Shown: piece by piece, positions 39,553 to 48,415 of the stretch
How the letters are laid out: every line of letters begins with the position of its first letter
Position numbering within the stretch: position 1 is the first letter of the stretch
Origin: Pseudomonadota bacterium
Lineage (GTDB): Bacteria > Pseudomonadota > Gammaproteobacteria > Burkholderiales > Burkholderiaceae_C
Direction: 5' to 3'
Length of the DNA stretch: 49,690 nt
NCBI GenBank assembly: GCA_023438115.1
Contig: JAEZEB010000328.1
Span: 1 to 49,690, forward strand
Position numbers and translations under genes: made by a program
Notes under the pieces: generated by a model
What the model was told of the DNA's origin: nothing
Databases searched by the model: none
The model's input: only the letters and a program-made list of their open reading frames with translations

Positions 39553-40736
39553 CAGTTCAGCGAGATCCAGTCGGACGCCGGCACCATCTTCTGCGCCTTC
39601 ATGTCGGCGCGGTAGACGCGGCCCACCGGGATCGAGTTGCCCTTGATGGTGATCGGCCTGCCGATCAGGCCGCCGGTGTCGAAGTCCTTGATGGAGTTCA
39701 GCGCCGCCTTCAGGTTGGGGCCCGTCAGCGGCTTGCCCGCATCCAGCGTGCGCTTGGCGGCCTCGACGAACAGCATGGCCGTGAGGAAGCCCTGCGTGTA
39801 CGCCGTGCTCTGGTACTCGGGACGCATCGCGCGGATCTTCTCCAGCATCGGCGCCTTCTCGGTGTCGTAGTAGTAGCGGTAGGGCATCACGCCCATGAAG
39901 CCGTCGCCCGCTTCGCCCATCTTCATGACGGTGGAACTGTCCATCGTCCAGAAGGTGCCCATCCACTTGCTCTTCATGCCCTGCTGCTTGCCCTGCTGGA
40001 TGAACTCGGGGATGGGCGCCAGGATGTAGCCGTGGAAGATGGTGTAGTCGGGCGCGGCGCGGCGCAGCTTGATCACCTCGGTGGACACGTCCACGCTGCC
40101 GGGCGGCGTCATGATCTTGGCCGGCACCGACAGGCCCAGTTTCTTCGCCAGCGCCTCGCTCTCGTCGATCGGGTCGCGGCCGAACTCGGAGTCGGAGTAG
40201 ACGAAGGCCACCTTGGCGCCCGGCTTCTCCTTGGCGATGTGGCGCAGCAGGATGCCGAACATCTCGGTGTAGTCGGGGCCCACCAGGAACTGGTTGGGAT
40301 ACTTCTGCGGGTTGTTCAGCTCGGTGGCGAAGGACGCGCCGGCCATCAGGATGTTGCCGTTGCGATCCAGCTCCGGGTTGATGGTCTTGGAGAAGCCGGT
40401 GGAGTCCCCGTAGTACAGGTTCACCTTGTTCTGGCTGGTGATCTTCTTGAAGGCCGCCACCGAGACGTCGACCTTGTAGCCCGTGTCTTCCGGCACGTAG
40501 CGGATCTTGCGGCCCTTGATCCCGCCCGCGTCGTTGACCATCTTCACGTAGTCGGAGATGCCGGCGTTGATGCCGACGCCGGCGAAGGCGAATACGCCGG
40601 TCATGGGGATGGACCCGCCGATGACGATGTCCTCGCCCTGGGCCTGAGCCAGGGAGAGGCCGGGGGCCGCCAGGGCCGCGGCGGATGCCAGCACCACGCT
40701 GCGGCGGCGGCGCGAGAAGGTCTTGTCGGTCTTCAT
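39552..40736 (-). CDS. livK: branched-chain amino acid-type ABC transporter substrate-binding protein
   Basis: 394-residue periplasmic binding protein. The leader has RRRRSVVLASAAALAAPG, which could be a Tat-type signal (Arg cluster then hydrophobic stretch and AQA cleavage site). The mature part has the Leu/Ile/Val-binding type 1 fold: IVIGGSIPMTGVFAFAG, LVGPDYTEMFGILLRHI, VAFVYSDSEFGRDP and FHGYILAPIPEFIQQ. AGGAGA precedes the ATG. Located between livM and livF. Ligand probably an acid that the downstream ligase activates, not necessarily an amino acid. Confidence 0.9.
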   Translation of the reverse strand: MKTDKTFSRRRRSVVLASAAALAAPGLSLAQAQGEDIVIGGSIPMTGVFAFAGVGINAGISDYVKMVNDAGGIKGRKIRYVPEDTGYKVDVSVAAFKKITSQNKVNLYYGDSTGFSKTINPELDRNGNILMAGASFATELNNPQKYPNQFLVGPDYTEMFGILLRHIAKEKPGAKVAFVYSDSEFGRDPIDESEALAKKLGLSVPAKIMTPPGSVDVSTEVIKLRRAAPDYTIFHGYILAPIPEFIQQGKQQGMKSKWMGTFWTMDSSTVMKMGEAGDGFMGVMPYRYYYDTEKAPMLEKIRAMRPEYQSTAYTQGFLTAMLFVEAAKRTLDAGKPLTGPNLKAALNSIKDFDTGGLIGRPITIKGNSIPVGRVYRADMKAQKMVPASDWISLN

Positions 40737-40754
40737 GCTTGTCTCCTGTTGATC

Positions 40755-41792
40755 TCAGTTACGGAACGGCCACAGATGGAAGAAGCGGCGGATGCGCCGC
40801 CACACTTCGGCGAGCCCGTGCGGCTCGAAGACGAGGAAGGCGACGATCAGCGCGCCGAAGACGACGGTGCGCACCGGCGAGAGGAACACGGTCATCTCGT
40901 TGCCGCCCGGCAGCAGGTCGAAGACCAGCTTGAGCAGCTCCGGCACCATGGTCATGAAGGCGGCGCCGAGGATGGCACCCAGGATGCTGCCCATGCCGCC
41001 GACGATGATGGCGGCCAGGAAGAAGATGGACATCAGCAGCGGGAAGCTTTCGGGCGTGACCACGCGGAAGAAGTAGGCCCACAGCCCGCCGGCCACGCCG
41101 GCGTAGAAGGACGACAGCCCGAAGGACAGCAGCTTGTAGCGCAGCAGCGGGATGCCCAGCACCTCGGCGGAGATGTCGCGGTCGCGGATGGCGATGAAGG
41201 CGCGGCCCACGCGCGTGCGGAACAGGTTGGCCGCGCCCAGCACCATCAGGATCGTCACGGGCACGATCAGCCAGTAGATGCGGAAGGACGTGTCCAGCGG
41301 CAGGCCGAACACGGTGGCCGGCGGCAGCGAAAGCCCGCCCGTGCCGCCGGTGAACTCCAGGTTGGCGAACAGGAAGTGCGCGATGAAGGAAGCGGCGATC
41401 GTGGCGATGGCCAGGTACAGGCCCTTCACGCGCAGTGACGGGATGCCCACGATCAGGCCGCCCACCATGGCGACGAAGCCACCGGCCAGGATGTTCACCA
41501 GGAAGGGCGTGCCGGCGCGGATCTGCAGGATGGCGACGGTGTATGCGCCCAGTCCCATGAAGGCCGCCTGCCCCAGGCTCACGAGGCCGGTGTAGCCGGT
41601 GAGGATGTTCAGACCCGTGGCGCTGGCGACGTTGATCGCGACCAGGCAGGCGAGGTACAGCCAGTAGTCGTTGGCCACGAAGGGGAAGAGCACCAGCAGC
41701 GCCGCGCCCACGGCCAGCCACACCTTCTGCGTCTGCGAGTCGAACAGCGCGGCGTCCGCGACGTAGCTTTCCTTGAGCGTTCCTATGCGCAT
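40755..41792 (-). CDS. livM: branched-chain amino acid-type ABC transporter permease LivM
   Basis: 345-residue inner-membrane permease with about nine helices. LivM hallmarks are LNILTGYTGLVSLGQAAFMGLGAYT-type block near 63-88, SLRVKGLYLAIATIAA near 120 and the coupling loop TRVGRAFIAIRDRDISAEVLGIPLLRYKLLSFGLSSFYAGVAGGLWAYF, named here by parts. Starts six bases after the livH stop. Confidence 0.92.
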   Translation of the reverse strand: MRIGTLKESYVADAALFDSQTQKVWLAVGAALLVLFPFVANDYWLYLACLVAINVASATGLNILTGYTGLVSLGQAAFMGLGAYTVAILQIRAGTPFLVNILAGGFVAMVGGLIVGIPSLRVKGLYLAIATIAASFIAHFLFANLEFTGGTGGLSLPPATVFGLPLDTSFRIYWLIVPVTILMVLGAANLFRTRVGRAFIAIRDRDISAEVLGIPLLRYKLLSFGLSSFYAGVAGGLWAYFFRVVTPESFPLLMSIFFLAAIIVGGMGSILGAILGAAFMTMVPELLKLVFDLLPGGNEMTVFLSPVRTVVFGALIVAFLVFEPHGLAEVWRRIRRFFHLWPFRN

Positions 41793-41798
41793 GGTGGC

Positions 41799-42677
41799 CT
41801 ACAACCGTTCGATCTCGTGCGTGCCGAAGAGGCCGTAGGGCCGGATCATCAGCACGACCACCAGCACGACGAAGGTGGCGAGCAGCTTGTACTCGGCGCC
41901 GAGGAAGGCGCCCGCGAGCGCTTCGACCAGGCCGATGAAGAGGCCGCCCACCAGCGCGCCCAGCACGCTGTCGAGGCCGCCGACGATCACCACCACCAGC
42001 ACCGACAGGCCGAAGACGCCCATGGAGGAGGAGATGCCGCCGATCGCACCGACGACGATGCCCGCGACGGCGGCGATCATGGCCGAGGCCACCCACGCCA
42101 GCGAGAACACGCGCGGCACGTCGATGCCCATCATGTAGGCGGCGCCCTGGTCGGAAGCCGTCGCGCGCAGGGCGACGCCGCCGCGCCAGAAGCGGAACAG
42201 CAGCAGGGCCAGCACGATCAGCGCCGTCGCCGCGAGCGCGCCGTAGGCGACCTTGGGCGCGAGGAAGGCGTCGCCGATCATCACGGGCTCGTTCGGGAAG
42301 AACTCCGGCAGCCGGCGCTGGTCGGCGGTCCAGATGATCTCCACCAGGCCGACCAGGATGGAGCCCAGGCCCACCGTGACCATGAAGACGGAGATCGGCG
42401 GCTCGCCCAGCAGCGGCCGGATCATGGTGCGTTCGATCACCGCGCCCAGCAGGCCCGCGCCCAGCACGGCGCCGAGGACCGCCATCCAGATCGGCAGCGC
42501 GAACGATGCGGCGAAGGCGAAGAACAGGTACGCGCCGACCATCAGCATCTCGCCGATGGCGATGTTGACGACGCGCGTGGCCTTGTACACCAGCACGAAG
42601 GCCAGCGCCGCCAGGGCATACAGGCCGCCGCCGGCGATGCCGGTCAGCGAGATCTCGAACAGGTAGGCCCAATCCAT
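41799..42677 (-). CDS. livH: branched-chain amino acid-type ABC transporter permease LivH
   Basis: 292-residue inner-membrane permease with about eight helices: GGGLYALAALAFVLVYKATRVVNIAIGEM near the start, GVALRATASDQGAAYMMGIDV as coupling loop and the C-terminal GLFGTHEIERL. Full patterns are described in parts. The ATG shares one base with the livG stop (TGATG). Pairs with LivM to form the membrane channel. Confidence 0.92.
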   Translation of the reverse strand: MDWAYLFEISLTGIAGGGLYALAALAFVLVYKATRVVNIAIGEMLMVGAYLFFAFAASFALPIWMAVLGAVLGAGLLGAVIERTMIRPLLGEPPISVFMVTVGLGSILVGLVEIIWTADQRRLPEFFPNEPVMIGDAFLAPKVAYGALAATALIVLALLLFRFWRGGVALRATASDQGAAYMMGIDVPRVFSLAWVASAMIAAVAGIVVGAIGGISSSMGVFGLSVLVVVIVGGLDSVLGALVGGLFIGLVEALAGAFLGAEYKLLATFVVLVVVLMIRPYGLFGTHEIERL

Positions 42678-43546
42678 CAGGCCAGGCCCTCCGCGGCGGC
42701 CGCGGGCGCATGCAGCTTGCGGCGCAGCTCGCCGACGTCGCCGGCGCCCAGGTAGGCGCGCACCACTTCCGGATCGGATTGCACCTGGGCCGGCAGGCCG
42801 CTGGCGATCACCTGACCGAAGTTGAGCACCACGACGTGGTCCGACAGGTCCATGACCATGGCCATGTCGTGCTCCACCATCAGCACGGTCACGCCCCACT
42901 CGCGCCGCACGTCGAGGATGAAGCGCGCCATGTCCTCGGTTTCCTCGCGGTTCATGCCGGCCACGGGCTCGTCGAGCATCAGCACCTTGGGCTGCATGGC
43001 CAGCGCGCGCGCCATCTCCACGCGCTTCTGCAGCCCGTAGGAGAGGGCGGCCACCGGCGCGTGGCGGATGTGGTCGATCTCGAGGAAGTCGATAATGCGT
43101 TCCTCCACGTCGCGGCGCAGCTCGGCCTCCTCGCGGCGCGCGCGGCCCACGTAGAACAGGGCGTCCAGCACGTTCGTCTTCAGGTGCGCGTGGCGACCGA
43201 GCTTGATGTTGTCCAGCACCGTCATGCCGCGGAACAGCGCGATGTTCTGGAAGCTGCGCGCCAGCCCCATCGCCGCGCGGCGCGGAGCCGGCACGCGCGT
43301 GATGTCGGCGCCGTCGAACAGCACCTGCCCGGAGGCGGGGCGGTAGAAGCCCGAGATCGTGTTGAAGAGGGAGGTCTTGCCCGCGCCGTTGGGGCCGATC
43401 ACCGCGGTGATGGAGCCGGGCTGCACGTCGAGCGTCACGCCGGTGAGCGCCTTCACGCCGCCGAAGGCGAGGGTGAGGTCGCGCACCTGCAGCACGGGTG
43501 CTGCGGCAGGCAGGGCGCTGGCGGTGTCTGCGGGCGACGGCGGCAT
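42677..43546 (-). CDS. livG: branched-chain amino acid-type ABC transporter ATP-binding protein LivG
   Basis: 289-residue ATPase, first gene of livG-livH-livM-livK-livF-ligase. Walker A GPNGAGKT at 51-58, Q-loop in ARSFQNIALF, signature LSYGLQK at 168-174 (YGLQ in place of GGQQ, as in many aromatic-acid LivG), Walker B VLMLDEP at 188-194. N-terminal ~17 residues are a low-complexity Ala/Pro leader. The operator at 43594-43605 lies 48 bases upstream. Confidence 0.92.
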   Translation of the reverse strand: MPPSPADTASALPAAAPVLQVRDLTLAFGGVKALTGVTLDVQPGSITAVIGPNGAGKTSLFNTISGFYRPASGQVLFDGADITRVPAPRRAAMGLARSFQNIALFRGMTVLDNIKLGRHAHLKTNVLDALFYVGRARREEAELRRDVEERIIDFLEIDHIRHAPVAALSYGLQKRVEMARALAMQPKVLMLDEPVAGMNREETEDMARFILDVRREWGVTVLMVEHDMAMVMDLSDHVVVLNFGQVIASGLPAQVQSDPEVVRAYLGAGDVGELRRKLHAPAAAAEGLA

Positions 43547-43593
43547 CCGGGTTTGCGTGGTGGTCGAGGGAGGTTACTGCTTCGTAGAATTTC

Positions 43594-43605
43594 TACCGAT
43601 CGGTA
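43594..43605. promoter_or_regulatory. perfect palindromic operator, probable TetR-family site
   Basis: TACCGATCGGTA is a perfect 12-bp palindrome in an AT-rich pocket between divergent livG and a tetR-type gene. A TAGAAT hexamer (43585-43590) directly beside it could be the -10 element of the regulator's promoter. Position and symmetry fit autoregulation and control of the liv operon. Confidence 0.75.
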
Positions 43606-43654
43606 ACCATCTTGGGCGCTGCGCCTGGGCGCGGCATCGGGAGTAACCCCAGCC

Positions 43655-44323
43655 ATGGCCACGAGTCCACCCTCACGCCGCGCCGCCGCGCCGCCCGCAT
43701 CGCCCTGGCCCGCCGCCGATGCGCGCGCGCAGCAGCGGGAGTTCAAGCGGCAGGCCGTGCTGCACACCGCGGCGCAGCTGTTCAACGAACGCGGCTTCCA
43801 CGCCACCTCGCTCGACGACATCGCCGAGCGGCTGCACGTGACCAAGCCCACGCTGTACTACTACGTCAAGAGCAAGGACGACATCCTGCTGGAATGCGTG
43901 CGTGCCGCGCTGGGCATGATGCAGGAGGAGATCGCCGCGGTGCGCCGCGCCGGCGGCCGGGCGCTCGACCAGCTGGTGGCGTGCATGCGCATCTACACGA
44001 TGATCGTCACGCAGGAGTTCGGCCGCTGCGTGATCCGCATCGGCGAGGACCCGCTGCCCGAGCCGCTCAAGCGCGAGCTGCGCAGCCTCAAGGCCGGCAT
44101 CGACCACGAGTTCCGCCGCCTGCTGGCGGAGGCGATGGAAGAGGGCAGCGTGCTGTCCTGCGATCCGAAGATGGCCGCCTTCATGGTGGCCGGCGCGCTG
44201 AGCTGGGTGGCGCGCTGGTATCGGCCCGATGGCGAGCTGGAGCCGGAGCAGATCGCGGAGCAGGGCATCGCGCTGCTGCTGAACGGGCTGGTCGTCCGGC
44301 GCAAGGCGGTGCGCGGCGCGTAG
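43655..44323 (+). CDS. TetR/AcrR-family transcriptional regulator
   Basis: 222-residue regulator. After a ~27-residue Ala/Pro-rich leader, residues about 28-75 are the TetR HTH domain (VLHTAAQLFNERGFHATSLDDIAERLHVTKPTLYYYVKSKDDIL, in parts). The C-terminal ligand domain resembles the acyl-CoA-responsive group (TetR_C, MMQEEIAAVRRAG). Divergent from the liv/ligase operon, so the inducer may be an acyl- or aryl-CoA made by the ligase. Followed by a strong hairpin. Confidence 0.92.
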   Translation: MATSPPSRRAAAPPASPWPAADARAQQREFKRQAVLHTAAQLFNERGFHATSLDDIAERLHVTKPTLYYYVKSKDDILLECVRAALGMMQEEIAAVRRAGGRALDQLVACMRIYTMIVTQEFGRCVIRIGEDPLPEPLKRELRSLKAGIDHEFRRLLAEAMEEGSVLSCDPKMAAFMVAGALSWVARWYRPDGELEPEQIAEQGIALLLNGLVVRRKAVRGA

Positions 44324-44325
44324 CC

Positions 44326-44359
44326 GCGCGGCCTTCCCGCGCGGGCGGGAAGACCGCGC
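44326..44359. terminator. hairpin between tetR-type gene and Bug gene
   Basis: Arms GCGCGGCCTTCCCGC (44326-44340) and GCGGGAAGACCGCGC (44345-44359) pair at 14 of 15 positions around a four-base loop. It sits between two convergent stops (44323 and 44366), fitting a bidirectional terminator; there is no T-run. Confidence 0.75.
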
Positions 44360-44365
44360 CCGGAC

Positions 44366-45340
44366 TCAGTCCTTCGGCAGCGAGCGCGCGATCTCCTCGT
44401 AGGCGCGGCTGTCCTGCTCGATCTGGCGGGTCCATTCCGCGCCGCCGAGGAAGGACAGGAAGGGCGCGTCGTTGCGGGCCGCCTTGATGTACTCGGGGTC
44501 CTTCATCGCGGCCTCGATCGCCTTCTCCAGGCGCGCGCGGATCGCCGCGGGCACGCCGTTCGGCATGGCGAACCCGCGCTCGGCGGTCATCTCCACGGGC
44601 AGGCCGAGCTCGAAGGTCGTCGGCACCGAGGCGATGCGCTCCACCTTCTGCTTGGTGAACTGCGCGAGCAGCCGCACGGGCGTTGCCTCGTTGTCGGGGT
44701 TCGGCACTTCGGATGCGGCCAGGAAGGCGATGTCCAGCGTGCTGGTGGCGAGCGCGGTCTTCTGCTGCGCCGTGCCGTTGTAGGGAATGGCGTTGAACTT
44801 CACGCCGCTCGCACCTTCGAGGCGCACCATCGCCAGGTGTCCGTTGGTGCCCAGCCCGTTGTGCCCCGCCGAGATCGAGCTGGGAGCCGCCTTCAGCGCG
44901 GCGAGGGCCTGCTTCAGGTCGGTGATCTTGCTGTCCTTGCGCGTGACCATGATCGTCGGGTCGCTCACCACCCGCGCCAGCAGCGTCAGGTCCTTGGTCG
45001 TGTACGAGGCCTTGCGGTGCATGGGCACGAAGAAGTAGCCCGGCAGGTTCACCACGACCAGCGAGTAGCCGTCCGGCTTGGCGCGCATCACGTTCTGGAT
45101 GGCCAGCTCGCCCGACGCCCCCGGGCGGTTCTGGATCACCAGCGAGGCGTTGTCGCCCAGGTGCTTGGCGATGAAGGGGGCGATCGCGCGCACCATCACG
45201 TCGGTGCTGCCGCCGGGCGCGAAACCCACCGTCACGTTGATCGGCGCGTCCGACGGCCAGGCTGCGTGCGACAGCGAAGCGCCGGCTAGGGCGATCGCCG
45301 CGAGGGCGGCGTGGACGGTGTTCCTGAAAGCAATACGCAT
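44366..45340 (-). CDS. Bug-family tripartite tricarboxylate transporter substrate-binding protein (orphan)
   Basis: 324-residue periplasmic binding protein. Signal peptide at residues 1-26 (ALAAIALAGASLSHA), then Bug motifs: INVTVGFAPGGSTDVMVRAIAP, NRPGASGELAIQNVMRAKPDGYSL, and MPNGVPAAIRARLEKAI. AAGGAGA precedes the ATG. No tctA/tctB genes lie beside it; Burkholderiales often carry many such orphans. As last gene of the acyl-CoA dehydrogenase/SDR/kinase operon it may bind the acid degraded by those enzymes. Confidence 0.9.
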   Translation of the reverse strand: MRIAFRNTVHAALAAIALAGASLSHAAWPSDAPINVTVGFAPGGSTDVMVRAIAPFIAKHLGDNASLVIQNRPGASGELAIQNVMRAKPDGYSLVVVNLPGYFFVPMHRKASYTTKDLTLLARVVSDPTIMVTRKDSKITDLKQALAALKAAPSSISAGHNGLGTNGHLAMVRLEGASGVKFNAIPYNGTAQQKTALATSTLDIAFLAASEVPNPDNEATPVRLLAQFTKQKVERIASVPTTFELGLPVEMTAERGFAMPNGVPAAIRARLEKAIEAAMKDPEYIKAARNDAPFLSFLGGAEWTRQIEQDSRAYEEIARSLPKD

Positions 45341-45382
45341 GTTGTCTCCTTGTTGCTCTGGTGGTTGAATCGAGAAGTCGTG

Positions 45383-46402
45383 TCAGACCGGAGTCGCGCC
45401 CCGCGCGATGGCGAGCGCGAGGTTTGCCAGTGGGCCCGCGCGAGCGCCGACCTCCTGTGCGTCCGGCGCGGCGGCGTTGCCCTGGGCGGCGCGCTGCGCG
45501 ATGCCGTGCAGGATGGCCGCCATGCGGAACAGGTTGTAGGCCATGTAGAAGTCCCAGTTCGCGATGGCGAGGCGCGTGGCCTCGGCGTAGCTGCGCACGT
45601 ACTCGCGCTCCTGCGGGATGCCCAGGGCGGCGAGGTCCAGGCCGCCCATGCCCCGCCAAAGCGCTGGCGCCACGCGCCAGGCCATGCAGTGGTAGGAGAA
45701 GTCGGCCAGCGGGTCGCCCAGCGTCGACAGTTCCCAGTCCAGCACGCCGATGATGCGCGGCTCGGTGGGATGGAAGACGAGGTTGTCGATGCGGAAGTCG
45801 CCGTGCACCAGCCGCGTGTGCGTGGCGGCCGGTACGTGGGCCGGAAGCCAGTCCATTAGCTCCGGCATCGCTGCCGGCAGCGGCAGCGTGGCGCGCTTGC
45901 ACTGGTCGATCCAGCGCGCGACCTGCCGGGCCACGTAGTTGCCCGGACGGCCGAAGGATGCGAGGTCCACGGCGTCGACGTCCACCGAATGCAGCCGCGC
46001 GATCACGCGGTTCATCTCGCGGTAGATCGCGGCGCGCTCCTCGGGCGAGGAGGCGGGCAGGGCGGGATCGGCGAAGACCCGGCCCGCGAGGAACTCCATC
46101 AGGTAGAACTCGGTGCCCGTCACCGCGGTGTCCGGGCACCAGGCCACCATGCGGGGCACGGGTACGTCGGTGGCCGCCAGCGCCTGCATGACGCGGAACT
46201 CGCGATCGATCGCGTGCGCGGAAGGCAGCAGCTGTCCCGGCGGTCGCTTGCGCAGCACGAAATCGCCTTGCTCCGTGCGCACGCGGTAGGTGGGGTTGGA
46301 TTGCCCGCCCGCGAGCGGCTCGACCACGGGCGCACCATCGCCGGCCAGTCCCTGCGTTCGCATCCAGGCGCCCAGGCGAGCGGCGTCGATGCCGCCGCTC
46401 AC
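45383..46402 (-). CDS. APH-family kinase (ACAD10/11 and LvaA-like)
   Basis: 339-residue phosphotransferase of the aminoglycoside phosphotransferase fold. PLAGGQSNPTYRV is the nucleotide loop (29-41), Lys52 (FVLRKRP) the ATP lysine, His200-Gly-Asp-x4-Asn207 (VHGDFRIDN) the catalytic loop, Asp222 in GVLDWELSTLGDP the metal ligand. These features match the kinase part of ACAD10/ACAD11 and the bacterial LvaA, which phosphorylate 4-hydroxyacyl-CoA, not antibiotics. GTG start overlaps the SDR stop (GTGA), so it is translated with the SDR and acyl-CoA dehydrogenase. Confidence 0.9.
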   Translation of the reverse strand: MSGGIDAARLGAWMRTQGLAGDGAPVVEPLAGGQSNPTYRVRTEQGDFVLRKRPPGQLLPSAHAIDREFRVMQALAATDVPVPRMVAWCPDTAVTGTEFYLMEFLAGRVFADPALPASSPEERAAIYREMNRVIARLHSVDVDAVDLASFGRPGNYVARQVARWIDQCKRATLPLPAAMPELMDWLPAHVPAATHTRLVHGDFRIDNLVFHPTEPRIIGVLDWELSTLGDPLADFSYHCMAWRVAPALWRGMGGLDLAALGIPQEREYVRSYAEATRLAIANWDFYMAYNLFRMAAILHGIAQRAAQGNAAAPDAQEVGARAGPLANLALAIARGATPV

Positions 46403-47169
46403 AGCGAACTCACCAGGTGGGCGCCGTCGACCACGAGGGTCGAACCGGACATCGCGCTGCCCGCGGCGGAGGCCAGCAGCAGCAGGGGGCCGTCCAGGTC
46501 TTCCGGCTCGCCGAAGCGCCGGCTCGGGATGCGGGCGCGCAGCTTGTCGCCAGCCTCGCTCTGCAGGAACGCGCGGTTGAGGTCGGTGACGACGTAGCCG
46601 GGCAGCAAGGCGTTGACGCGGATGCGATGCCGCGCGAGTTCCAGCGCCATCGCCTTCGTCGCCTGCACCACGCCGGCCTTGGAGATCGCATAGGGCGCCA
46701 CGCCGCCGGCCACGCGCTCGCCCAGGATGGAGGCGACGTTCACGACGGCGCCGCCGCTGCCGGCCTGCACCAGGCGTCGCGCCGCCTCCGTGGCCACCAG
46801 CCAGCAACCCTTCAGGTTGGTGTCCAGCACGTGGTCGAAGTCCTCGACGGTGTGCTCCAGCAGGGGCCGCGTCACGGTGACGCCGGCATTGTTCACGACC
46901 ACCTGCGGCACGCCCCAGGCACACGCTTCGTCCAGGCAGGCGCGCACGCTCGCGACGTCCGTCACGTCCAGCCGGGCCGCGCGCGCCTCGCCCCCGGCGG
47001 CATGGATGCGCTCCACGAGCGCCTGCAGCGCTTCGGTGCGGCGCGCCGCGGCCACTACCTTCGCGCCGGCGCGTGCCAGCAGTTCGGCGAAGTGCGCGCC
47101 CAGGCCGCTGGAGGCGCCCGTGACCAGCGCCACTTGCCCGTCGAGGCGCAGGCTGGGCAGCGTCTTCAT
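46399..47169 (-). CDS. short-chain dehydrogenase/reductase (SDR)
   Basis: 256-residue classical SDR. Cofactor motif TGASSGLG at 17-24, NNAG at 93-96, Ser147, Tyr160-x3-Lys164 (PYAISK). AARRTE after the second strand suggests NADP preference (basic residues), an inference. The ATG overlaps the acyl-CoA dehydrogenase stop (ATGA). In lva-type clusters the SDR interconverts 4-oxo- and 4-hydroxyacyl-CoA; that role is plausible here. Confidence 0.9.
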   Translation of the reverse strand: MKTLPSLRLDGQVALVTGASSGLGAHFAELLARAGAKVVAAARRTEALQALVERIHAAGGEARAARLDVTDVASVRACLDEACAWGVPQVVVNNAGVTVTRPLLEHTVEDFDHVLDTNLKGCWLVATEAARRLVQAGSGGAVVNVASILGERVAGGVAPYAISKAGVVQATKAMALELARHRIRVNALLPGYVVTDLNRAFLQSEAGDKLRARIPSRRFGEPEDLDGPLLLLASAAGSAMSGSTLVVDGAHLVSSL

Positions 47170-48335
47170 GCCGATGCTCCCGCGCCGCGGGTGAGCTTGC
47201 GCGCCATGCTCCAGCGATGCACCTCGCTCGGACCGTCGTAGATGCGGAAGGCGCGCATGTCCATGAAGATGCGCATCACCGGCGTCTCGGCGGTGACGCC
47301 CTGGCCGCCGAGGATCTGCACGCAGCGGTCCACCACGCGCCACAGCGCCTCCGAGCACGCCACCTTCGCGCGGCTGGATTCGAAGCCGCCTTTCTCGCCG
47401 CGATCGAGCAGCCAGGCCGTGTGCCAGATGTGCAGCCGCGCGGTGTGCAGGTCGATGTCGTTGTCCGCGAGCATGAAGCCGACGCCTTCGTGCTCGGCGA
47501 GGGTGCGGCCGAAGGCCTGGCGGCGGCCGGCGTAGTCGAGCGCGACGTCGTGCGCGCGCCGCGCCTGGCCGAGCCAGCGCATGCAATGGGTCAGTCGTGC
47601 GGGCGCGAGCCGCACCTGCGCGTAGCGGAAGCCCTGGCCCACCTCACCCAGGACGTCGGCGGCGGGAACGCGCAGGTCCTCGAAGGCCAGCACGCCGTGG
47701 CCGCCCGTGAAGCAGGCATCCATCGCGTCCATGTTGCGCTCCAGGCGGATGCCCGGACGGTCCATGTCGGTGAGGAACATCGTCGACGCGCCGTCCTCCA
47801 TGCGCGCCATGACGATCGCGTAGTCGGCGCCTTCCGCGCCCGTGATGAACCACTTGCGGCCGTTGATCACGTAGTGGTCCCCGTCGCGCACGGCCGTGGT
47901 CCGCATCATCGACGGGTCGGCGCCAGCGCCCTCGGGCTCGGTCATCGCGAAGCAGGAACGCGTTTGGCCGGCCACCTGCGGGCGCAGCCAGCGCTCCTTC
48001 TGCGCTTCGGTGGCGACTTCCTCCATAAGGTGGATGTTGCCTTCGTCGGGCGCGTGGATGTTCAGCGCCGTGGGGCCGAGCCAGGAGTAGCCCGCCTCCT
48101 CGAACACCACGGCCTTCGCCACGTGGCTCAATCCCAGGCCGCCTAGGGCGCGCGAGGCATGCGGCGTCAGCAGGCCGGCGGCGCGGCCGCGGGCCACGAG
48201 CTCGCGGCGCAGTTCCTCCGAGGGGCCGTGCGCGTGGCGCGGCACCTCGCCCTCGAGCGGAATGACCTGTTCGGCAATGAAGCGGCGGGTGCGTTCCTGC
48301 AGTTCGCGCAGGTCGTCCGGAATCTGGAAATCCAT
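47166..48335 (-). CDS. acyl-CoA dehydrogenase (ACAD10/11-like)
   Basis: 389-residue FAD enzyme with the usual three domains: N-terminal helical (FIAEQVIPLEGEVPRH), FAD/substrate block CFAMTEPEGAGADPSMM and GRKWFITGAEGADYAIVMA, and C-terminal GRTLAEHEGVGFMLADNDIDLHTAR, QILGGQGVTAETPV and RIYDGPSEVHRWSMARKL. The RIYDGPSEVH end is typical of the ACAD10/11-like group that partners APH kinases. First gene of the dehydrogenase-SDR-kinase-Bug operon, whose coding regions overlap by four bases. Confidence 0.92.
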   Translation of the reverse strand: MDFQIPDDLRELQERTRRFIAEQVIPLEGEVPRHAHGPSEELRRELVARGRAAGLLTPHASRALGGLGLSHVAKAVVFEEAGYSWLGPTALNIHAPDEGNIHLMEEVATEAQKERWLRPQVAGQTRSCFAMTEPEGAGADPSMMRTTAVRDGDHYVINGRKWFITGAEGADYAIVMARMEDGASTMFLTDMDRPGIRLERNMDAMDACFTGGHGVLAFEDLRVPAADVLGEVGQGFRYAQVRLAPARLTHCMRWLGQARRAHDVALDYAGRRQAFGRTLAEHEGVGFMLADNDIDLHTARLHIWHTAWLLDRGEKGGFESSRAKVACSEALWRVVDRCVQILGGQGVTAETPVMRIFMDMRAFRIYDGPSEVHRWSMARKLTRGAGASA

Positions 48336-48415
48336 GCAGTCGGTTCCCGGCAGGCCGGGTGTCTCCTTGGGTAGCCCTCGAACGCGGGCAATGGTGGCCC
48401 CGTTCCGCCGCGGAG

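Noticed and set aside
45383..46402. Aminoglycoside resistance gene
   Set aside because: The fold is APH-like, but the operon with an acyl-CoA dehydrogenase and SDR and the ACAD10/11-like motifs point to acyl-CoA metabolism.
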